From Promethearchaeota archaeon (GTDB lineage Archaea; Asgardarchaeota; Lokiarchaeia; Sigynarchaeales; SOKP01), in assembly GCA_014729315.1 (NCBI GenBank), contig WJKD01000950.1, positions 1 to 5,171 on the forward strand: a stretch of 5,171 bases of DNA. Reading direction: 5' to 3'. The translations under genes were made by a program, and so were the position numbers. Below are positions 1-5,171 of this stretch, one piece after another. Each line of letters begins with the position of its first letter. Positions within the stretch are counted from its first letter, which is position 1. The notes beneath the pieces are model-generated. The model did no database searches. It saw only the letters and a list, made by a program, of their open reading frames with translations, and was not told the DNA's origin.

Positions 1-2
1 CG

Positions 3-614
3 TTCATCCTCGCCTGGATCCCGGGATGGGACAGACCCTGGCTCCCGACGTACATGAATGCTCCCCTTAAAAACAGCAACCTGCTCTGGAACGGCTGTTT
101 TTCCCTCCCGCGAAAATTAAATATCGAAAACGGGCGGTTGATCCAACGCCCCATCGAAGCGCTGAAGCAACTGCGCCGGGAGCATTTCCGTTTGGCGCCG
201 AGAGAGCTGCCGGTCACTGGACCCGAAACCAAATATACCATCGTCCAGGGATTTCATGGCGATCAACTGGAAATCATTGTGGAATTTGACCTGCACAATG
301 CATCATTCTGTGGACTGAATGTGCTTTCCGATCACAGAGGCGCCGGCGGATTGTCCGTCGTCTGGAGCGGCGACCTGCTGAATGTCGATGGCGTCATGGT
401 CACTATGAACGATTGGAAACCGGGGCGCACCCTGCGCCTGCAGATATTCGTGGACAAGAAATTCGTGGAAGTATTCGCCGATGACGGAAAATATTGCATT
501 ACCCGCCAGGTCAGGGAGGAAAACGTAAACGGAACCCGCATCGCGCTCACCTCCCTCGGCGGCACTGCCAGGCTGGTTTCTTTCGATGCGTGGAGATTGG
601 GGGAGATTGGGTAG
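3..614 (+). CDS. GH32 family glycoside hydrolase, C-terminal part (5' end off window)
   Basis: This is the 3' end of a glycoside hydrolase family 32 enzyme (levanase, fructanase, invertase or sucrose-6-phosphate hydrolase), which hydrolyses beta-fructofuranosyl bonds. The frame is open from base 3, so the ATG at 54 is an internal Met and not the start. The first visible residues (LAWIPGWDRPWLPTY) and WNGCFSLPRKL at 87-119 are the last strands of the five-bladed propeller. The segment after them (NGRLIQRPIEALKQLR) is the usual linker, and the rest is the C-terminal beta-sandwich, with the family signature LQIFVDKKFVEVFADDG at 438-488. The catalytic motifs (WMNDPNG, RDP, EC) lie upstream of the window, so activity and substrate cannot be judged. 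The C-terminus looks complete, ending seven residues after the conserved FDAW, but the last codons lie in a 10-bp tandem duplication. The GC-rich codon use differs sharply from the genes downstream. The family call is secure; the exact substrate is open. Confidence 0.93.
   Translation, partial: FILAWIPGWDRPWLPTYMNAPLKNSNLLWNGCFSLPRKLNIENGRLIQRPIEALKQLRREHFRLAPRELPVTGPETKYTIVQGFHGDQLEIIVEFDLHNASFCGLNVLSDHRGAGGLSVVWSGDLLNVDGVMVTMNDWKPGRTLRLQIFVDKKFVEVFADDGKYCITRQVREENVNGTRIALTSLGGTARLVSFDAWRLGEIG
592..611 (+). repeat. Perfect 10-bp tandem duplication at the GH32 3' end
   Basis: GGAGATTGGG occurs twice in a row (592-601 and 602-611), directly before the TAG stop at 612-614. A 10-bp unit shifts the frame. 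With two copies the protein ends WRLGEIG; with one copy the frame would end WRLGR and stop at a TGA two codons later. The change is at the extreme C-terminus and is probably neutral. It sits exactly where base composition changes. Replication slippage is the simplest origin; a junction scar is possible. Confidence 0.85.
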
Positions 615-622
615 GTGATGTG

Positions 623-658
623 GGAATGATATTGATTCCATTTGTTTGGGTAATGGAA
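623..658 (+). other. Two overlapping, mutually exclusive small inverted repeats
   Basis: TTCCATT (636-642) pairs perfectly with AATGGAA (652-658) around a 9-nt loop. The same TTCC bases can instead pair upstream, with GGAAT (623-627) against ATTCC (635-639) around a 7-nt loop. Neither hairpin is followed by a T-tract, so neither looks like a standard intrinsic terminator. They may fold the 3' UTR of the GH32 transcript, or they may be chance in AT-rich DNA. Confidence 0.3.
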
Positions 659-673
659 ACGATGGATTGAGAT

Positions 674-704
674 TTAAAAGATGAAATATTTTAATATCTT
701 TTGA
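674..704 (+). terminator. Candidate AT-rich hairpin, possible GH32 terminator
   Basis: AAAAGAT (676-682) is a perfect inverted repeat of ATCTTTT (696-702). Adding a T-A pair and two G-U pairs extends it to about 10 bp around an 11-nt loop. It lies 60 bases after the GH32 stop and before the drmE promoter region, a sensible place for a terminator. The stem is almost all A and T. The nearest run of T (724-730) lies 20 bases after the hairpin, so the fit to an intrinsic terminator is poor. Confidence 0.3.
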
Positions 705-800
705 TAAAATTGCTTTCAGGTTATTTTTTTGTTGATTTTTTGGGAATTGTTTCTTACATTTATTGTTAGAATCTTACCTATTATATCAAAAAGATCTTCA

Positions 801-833
801 TTTACATCGAATAGGAATAAAATATGTTATAGT
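801..833 (+). promoter_or_regulatory. Candidate sigma70-type promoter (extended -10) for drmE-drmA
   Basis: TATAGT at 828-833 matches the -10 consensus at five of six bases and is preceded by TG at 825-826, giving an extended -10 element. The best -35-like hexamer is TTTACA at 801-806, but the 21-bp spacer is longer than ideal, so the call rests on the extended -10. Transcription would begin near 840, leaving a leader of about 20 nt before the ATG at 861. This would exclude the TTG at 729 as the start. If the host is a Bacteroidota species with a different promoter consensus, the match may be chance. Confidence 0.35.
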
Positions 834-860
834 CACTTAAATCATCATTGTAAATACACC

Positions 861-3206
861 ATGAACGCGCATCTGATCGAAAAATATTACCTTGATAAAT
901 TGATATCAAAATCCGAAGAAGCTCTAAATCAAGATTTTAATCTGAAGGATTTTCAATTTACAGATTTTGAATATGTAAATGCATATTTATTATGCAAAGC
1001 ATTTTTCAATAATCAAAACCTACTTATTAAATTAGTAGACAAAGAAGATAAAACAAATCTATACGTTCCAACCATATTTATCCTGTCATTAATTAATTTT
1101 TATAAAAATTATATCGAATACAAACCCAATATACAAATTGGTGATATACTACAAGAATTTGGAGATACCTATCAGGTAACCGAGATCACTGAAACAAAAT
1201 ATAAAATGTACTGTTCGACAAGAAATTTTACCAGGGAAATAGATAAAAGTAAAATTGAAACTTTAATTAAGATAAAAGGCAAGCTCCTAGACAGAAGAGC
1301 CAAACAAAAGTTTGATTCTTATAAAAATTTTTTCAATTCCATTTTAAAAATTGGAAATAAAGTCCCCTCCGAATTTAAGTATAAGTCTTTAATTGTGACA
1401 AGCAAAGAAATCATCAATGCCTTAAAAAATTATAGGATAAATATACAGAAAGCTTTTCCATTTGAGTATATTACTAAAAATAATAAACATACTTCAAATC
1501 TCCCCATTGATCCAATGATATACATTGCAAATGATTATGAAACTGCAAAAGAATTTATATTAGATAGAAACGATGTTAACGTTGATTTTGCAGTTTTTAT
1601 TGGTGCGAGTAAGTATCGAGATAATATTTCAATTATATCAGATGATAGGAGAAAAGAGAAGTTTGAAAATTATATCTTTATAGGGAATGAAGATGTTAAG
1701 AATCTTCAGAATCTAAAGAAGTGGAATTGGACGAAGCCAGAATTATTATATTATACAGATCGAACTTCGTACTCTATTAATGAAATAATAGTAGACGATC
1801 AGAAATTAACTTGTTTAGTTGATGACTTTCATAAAAAAATTCATTCAATTGAAAATCAATTCCAAATCGACCTTACTCAATATTATAATTTACTTAATAG
1901 GATTTTCTCTTTAGCTTTTCCCAATAATCATAATATTTCATCAAACCAAATTGAAGAATTAAGAATTAGTTTTGATAGAAAAGGTGAAGATATTATTTTA
2001 GATAGGCTTGATGAAATTGGGATCGATGATTACTATGACTATTGGATTGCTATAAAAAATTCATTCAATGAAATCTTAGTTAAATTGGGAGAAGAAAATC
2101 GAAAATTTGAAGCTATCCTGAAACTGCGTAAAATTGATTATCTGGTTGTTCAAAAAAGAAATATTGATGTATGGGAAAAAATAATAAACGAACGATTTAG
2201 ACGGAAAATAAGAGTTATATCTTACAAAGATTATACGAAACTAAGATCGCAAAATTCTAAAAAAATATGTTTCATTGCGTTTTATGGTTTTAAGCATTTT
2301 AAATCTATAGTAGATAATGAAAACGAAATATCAATCGTATTGTACAGCCAAGAAAAACGACAGATTGAAAAATGTAAAAACAGATATCAAAATGAATTAA
2401 TGAAGGAATATTGTTCAGAAGATCGAAAGCAACTTTCAGATATTGAGTATCCATTTGCGCCCAAAGATGAGACTACAAGTGATGTTATTGAAAGATTATT
2501 CAATCAACACCCAACAGATGAAAGAGAATATGATTATTTAACCCAAAATCTGTCTTATGAAATATATTTTAATGATTCAGAATTTCGTGTGTTAGATTCT
2601 AACAAAACTGTCTTGTTAGCGAGTAATGGCACCGAACTTCCTGTAAAAGTACATGATCTAAATGAAGGTAATAAAATAAGGGTTTATGATAATACGACCA
2701 AAGAAAAACTATTTGATGTAGCACTAGAAGCTGACAATGAGGGAAGATTTGGAGCGATCAATGCGGCGTCGAAACGATGGAAGCTGAGCTTAATTCATTA
2801 TTTTATGAGAAACTTGAGTGATTTGAATAAATTGTTTGAAGATTTGAAAGCAAATGGTTTAAAAATAACAAATATTAATACACTAAAAAAATGGTTGGAT
2901 ATTAATGATAATGTGAAATTTCCACAGAATTTAAAAGATCTACATGTCATTAAAAAAACTATAAACGATGAAAGTTTAAATAAATATTTCGACAAAATAA
3001 AACGGGCACGAAAATATTATAATAGTATAATGATTGCACTTGGCAGAGATTTAAGTGATGAAATAACTAATTTTATTTTAAATAAAGAAAAAGGTAAAAT
3101 TTTAATAAAATTTTCTGATGATCAAATAAATGAAATTGTTCAAATGAATGCCCCTATTCGAAAAATTCATAAAATAAAAGTAATTGAAAATGAATATGAA
3201 AACTAA
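861..3206 (+). CDS. drmE: DISARM class 2 protein DrmE (probable)
   Basis: I read this 781-residue cytoplasmic protein as DrmE, the class 2 DISARM component of unknown biochemical role. The call rests mainly on position: it overlaps drmA by up to 17 bp, and a large protein directly upstream of drmA fits class 2 layout. The start is the first in-frame ATG (MNAHLIEKYYLDKL). An open frame reaches back to a TTG at 729, but that extension looks like non-coding leader. Visible structure, numbered from this ATG: a beta-rich segment near 88-120; alternating strands and helices at about 217-278 (PMIYIANDYETAKEFI, then FAVFIGASKY and YIFIGNED); a second such block at about 424-505 (DYLVVQKRNIDVW, RVISYKDY, ICFIAFYGFKHF, ISIVLYSQEK); a beta-rich patch near 564-627; and a helical C-terminus with an HTH-like stretch (LFEDLKANGLKITNINTLKKWL). 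The two alternating blocks resemble RecA-type helicase lobes, but I find no Walker A or DEAD-type motif, so ATPase activity is unlikely. There is no signal peptide or membrane segment with this start. It has no clear Shine-Dalgarno sequence and very low GC. Confidence 0.78.
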   Translation: MNAHLIEKYYLDKLISKSEEALNQDFNLKDFQFTDFEYVNAYLLCKAFFNNQNLLIKLVDKEDKTNLYVPTIFILSLINFYKNYIEYKPNIQIGDILQEFGDTYQVTEITETKYKMYCSTRNFTREIDKSKIETLIKIKGKLLDRRAKQKFDSYKNFFNSILKIGNKVPSEFKYKSLIVTSKEIINALKNYRINIQKAFPFEYITKNNKHTSNLPIDPMIYIANDYETAKEFILDRNDVNVDFAVFIGASKYRDNISIISDDRRKEKFENYIFIGNEDVKNLQNLKKWNWTKPELLYYTDRTSYSINEIIVDDQKLTCLVDDFHKKIHSIENQFQIDLTQYYNLLNRIFSLAFPNNHNISSNQIEELRISFDRKGEDIILDRLDEIGIDDYYDYWIAIKNSFNEILVKLGEENRKFEAILKLRKIDYLVVQKRNIDVWEKIINERFRRKIRVISYKDYTKLRSQNSKKICFIAFYGFKHFKSIVDNENEISIVLYSQEKRQIEKCKNRYQNELMKEYCSEDRKQLSDIEYPFAPKDETTSDVIERLFNQHPTDEREYDYLTQNLSYEIYFNDSEFRVLDSNKTVLLASNGTELPVKVHDLNEGNKIRVYDNTTKEKLFDVALEADNEGRFGAINAASKRWKLSLIHYFMRNLSDLNKLFEDLKANGLKITNINTLKKWLDINDNVKFPQNLKDLHVIKKTINDESLNKYFDKIKRARKYYNSIMIALGRDLSDEITNFILNKEKGKILIKFSDDQINEIVQMNAPIRKIHKIKVIENEYEN

Positions 3207-5171
3207 AGAAGAAGACGCTCGTGATATTATTCAAACACGAATAACTAAGGGATTATTGGGACCTGGTTCAGATATTTGGGGCAATCCAGATACTGAAGAA
3301 ATAATATCAGACTACCCTTTACAAAGATATTTTACAGGTATTATATTTCCACGAAAAGATATAGTAAGAACCGAAGATGAAGAAGATTCTGCAAATATTG
3401 AAATTGAAACAGATGATCTCGACAACGACGGTTTAGATTTAAACACATTAGACAAAGAAGAAAATATTCCCACAGAATCCGAAAGTGAGAACTTAAGTGA
3501 TGATGATAAAAATAAAGAAGAAATTAAAATCGATCATAATAATTTTTATCCTACCAATATGGGTTTAACATTTTGTGTTGATAGAAAAGTTAAAACAATC
3601 GAAGCTGATTTTAATTTTGGATTATATTTTCAACCGAAATATGATGAGATTAAAATAGCTGTTTCCGCAGATATATTTCAAGCCTTTTTGAATAATGATG
3701 CATTTCCTTTTAAAGATTTACTTATCTTTGATGATGATTTTTTATCTTTAAAAAGACCACTTGAAGGATATAAAGGAGGCAGAAGTAAAGAGAGAAGTGG
3801 CGAGTATATTTTGTATGATGAATTCAGAAATTCTGATGCATTAAAAAATGATCAAATATTGAATTCGAACTTTCATCTTTTTGAAAAATTAATAAGTAGG
3901 ACATGGAAAAGGAAGGACATTAAAAGACAAGTTGAGTTAGAATTATCGAATTCTAAAGGTATTATATATGAAGATGAAATTAATAAAAATAATAAAATAT
4001 CCATTCACTATTATATAACGACATATGAGTTAGACAATAAAAAACATATTAAGATTCAAATAGCGAATCATTCAACACCTCAACCTAAGAATAGATTTTC
4101 TAATAAGAACGAAATTCTAAATAGGAAATGTATATTTCAGACTGAATTAAAAATTTCATCAAATCATATAAAGCCATATAAATCTTATTATGAATTAAAT
4201 CCGTTTGATGATGAATCCCAAATTTTAAATCATCTCTATCGAGATGTTCAAGATTTTTGTATAGGGCATAATACTTCAGCGATGTGGGATAACAAGAATG
4301 AATATCCTCGATGGATTAAAACAACTTTCCTTCCCGAGTATGATATCAAAGAATTGAAAAATGATTTCACTGAAAAGGATTTTAGTAATCATGAACAGCA
4401 GAAGATTTTTGATACAATTTTAGATTTGAAAAATTTATCGCATTTTGGGTTAGAACAAAGCGAAATTTTAACATATTTAAATTCGTTTGTTGATTATTAC
4501 GAAGAATGGATTGATGAACAAAAAGAGATAAATCAAGAATTTCAAGAAAATAAAATCAGCAAGAAACTGATACTAAATCTTGAATATAATTATAATCGGC
4601 TAAAAGATAATATAAAATATCTTGAGGATGAAAAGATATTCAGATGTTTTCAATTAGCAAATACCGCAATGTATATTCAATTAATAATTTCGAGTGATGA
4701 AAATTTCAGTAAAAAGGAAAAATATCTATCTGAATTAAGTTCAGAAATTCCATATAACGATATAGAATACTTCATTAATCATTCTTACATACAACCCAAA
4801 TACCGCCCCTTTCAATTAGCGTTTTTCCTTTTGAATCTGGATGGAATAGTCAATCTAAACTCAAAATCACGAAATGAAATAGTCGATCTTTTATGGTTTC
4901 CTACTGGAGGAGGTAAAACAGAGGCATATTTAGCATTGGCTGCATTCACAATAATCTGGCGTCGGATGAATAATCTGGAAAATTATGATGGCACATCTGT
5001 GATTATGCGATATACATTGAGATTATTAACAGCACAACAGTTTGAAAGAGCTTCCAGATTAATTGTATCATTGGAATTTTTAAGAAATCATTTTCAACAG
5101 GAAATGAAAGATTCTCCGATTACGATAGGTCTTTGGGTTGGGATGGCTTCAACGCCCAATGTAATTGAAGA
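3190..5171 (+). CDS. drmA: DISARM helicase DrmA, N-terminal 660 residues (3' end off window)
   Basis: DrmA is the core SF2-type helicase of DISARM. With DrmB it binds and acts on incoming phage DNA, while the system methyltransferase marks host DNA. The frame is open to the last base. Order from the ATG at 3190: N-terminal block with LLGPGSDIWG and YPLQRYFTGIIFP (about 23-55); a very acidic insertion (62-115); the conserved YPTNMGLTFCV (120-130); a beta-rich domain; GHNTSAMW (359-366); a helical, probably coiled segment (about 438-482) leading to FRCFQLANTAM (484-494); a Q-motif-like YRPFQLAFFLLNL (538-550); motif I WFPTGGGKTEAYL (569-581) with Lys576 and Thr577 as nucleotide-binding residues; motif Ia region MRYTLRLLTAQQF (606-618); and GLWVG near the end. 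Motif II (DEAD-like) and motifs III-VI lie off the window. DrmA proteins usually exceed 1,000 residues, so about half is seen. The gene starts inside the 3' end of drmE; a second ATG at 3196 (MKTKEEDARD) is equally possible. Neither has a clear Shine-Dalgarno sequence, so translational coupling to drmE is likely. No frameshift or stop occurs in the visible part. Confidence 0.95.
   Translation, partial: MNMKTKEEDARDIIQTRITKGLLGPGSDIWGNPDTEEIISDYPLQRYFTGIIFPRKDIVRTEDEEDSANIEIETDDLDNDGLDLNTLDKEENIPTESESENLSDDDKNKEEIKIDHNNFYPTNMGLTFCVDRKVKTIEADFNFGLYFQPKYDEIKIAVSADIFQAFLNNDAFPFKDLLIFDDDFLSLKRPLEGYKGGRSKERSGEYILYDEFRNSDALKNDQILNSNFHLFEKLISRTWKRKDIKRQVELELSNSKGIIYEDEINKNNKISIHYYITTYELDNKKHIKIQIANHSTPQPKNRFSNKNEILNRKCIFQTELKISSNHIKPYKSYYELNPFDDESQILNHLYRDVQDFCIGHNTSAMWDNKNEYPRWIKTTFLPEYDIKELKNDFTEKDFSNHEQQKIFDTILDLKNLSHFGLEQSEILTYLNSFVDYYEEWIDEQKEINQEFQENKISKKLILNLEYNYNRLKDNIKYLEDEKIFRCFQLANTAMYIQLIISSDENFSKKEKYLSELSSEIPYNDIEYFINHSYIQPKYRPFQLAFFLLNLDGIVNLNSKSRNEIVDLLWFPTGGGKTEAYLALAAFTIIWRRMNNLENYDGTSVIMRYTLRLLTAQQFERASRLIVSLEFLRNHFQQEMKDSPITIGLWVGMASTPNVIE

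Larger units (their letters stand above)
615..860. other. Intergenic gap between GH32 gene and DISARM operon
   Basis: This gap of 246 bases is AT-rich, like the DISARM genes and unlike the hydrolase gene. The composition border is therefore at or just after the GH32 stop. It holds the small hairpins, T-tracts at 724-730 and 736-741, and one candidate promoter near its right end. A frame continuous with drmE extends back to a TTG at 729. The 44 residues it would add are a hydrophobic stretch followed by a basic, low-quality segment, and I read them as translated leader DNA. I see no tRNA, integrase remnant or IS end here. Confidence 0.6.

Noticed and set aside
54..614. A separate small gene starting at the ATG at 54
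   Set aside because: The frame is open upstream to base 3 and encodes conserved GH32 residues (PGWDRPWLPTY) before this Met, so it is internal.
303..641. Open frames on the minus strand opposite the GH32 gene (also 332-565)
   Set aside because: They lie antisense to a clearly coding frame with GH32 motifs, and their translations show no recognisable domain. They are shadows of a GC-rich gene.
695..703. Bacteroidota-type -7 promoter box (TAnnTTTG) at TATCTTTTG
   Set aside because: It has one extra base relative to the consensus, there is no TTTG box at the right distance upstream, and the bases belong to the 674-704 hairpin.
2798..2995. 65-residue minus-strand frame inside drmE
   Set aside because: Its composition is simply the reverse complement of AT-rich coding sequence, the apparent hydrophobicity comes from Lys-rich codons read backwards, and it has no ribosome site.
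1..5171. CRISPR array, tRNA or rRNA, insertion sequence ends, phage attachment site
   Set aside because: I saw no regularly spaced repeats, cloverleaf-like sequence, terminal inverted repeats or transposase frame; almost the whole window is accounted for by three coding regions.
3190..5171. Helicase subunit of a restriction-modification or Z1-type system instead of DrmA
   Set aside because: The combination of MGLTF block, GHNTSAMW, FQLANTAM, YRPFQLAFFLLNL, WFPTGGGKTEAYL and MRYTLRLLTAQQF is the DrmA pattern and does not fit HsdR, Res or Z1 proteins.

Overview
The window holds the left edge of a class 2 DISARM anti-phage island, inserted or assembled directly downstream of a chromosomal sugar-hydrolase gene. 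All genes are on the + strand. Bases 3-614 are the 3' end of a glycoside hydrolase family 32 (GH32) gene for a fructan- or sucrose-cleaving enzyme. Its N-terminal catalytic part lies off the window. Bases 615-860 are an AT-rich intergenic gap with weak hairpins and one candidate promoter. Bases 861-3206 encode a 781-residue protein that I call DrmE. Bases 3190-5171 encode the first 660 residues of the DISARM helicase DrmA, which is cut by the window edge.

DrmA is the firmest call. Its frame is open from 3190 to the last base. It carries the DrmA-type N-terminal block, a long acidic insertion, a Q-motif-like segment, a textbook SF2 motif I (WFPTGGGKT) and the motif Ia region (MRYTLRLLTAQQ). 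DrmE is called mainly from its position: a large protein of unknown biochemistry, overlapping drmA at its 5' side as in class 2 DISARM. Its two strand/helix-alternating blocks, which look like decayed RecA lobes, are compatible with this. The rest of the system (drmB, drmC, and the class 2 cytosine methyltransferase drmMII) is expected downstream but cannot be seen here.

Base composition changes abruptly at the end of the GH32 gene. The hydrolase is GC-rich (mid-50s percent by eye in its first 120 bases), whereas the DISARM genes are very AT-rich (about 22-40 percent in lines I counted). This supports recent acquisition of the defence genes. The host cannot be named. Neither drm start has a clear Shine-Dalgarno sequence, which would fit Bacteroidota or a related phylum, but it could equally reflect leaderless or translationally coupled starts.

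I see no CRISPR array, tRNA, rRNA or insertion sequence. The system is a known type. The points worth a second look are the island border, the mis-set start of drmE, the acidic insertion in DrmA and the possible degenerate helicase fold of DrmE.
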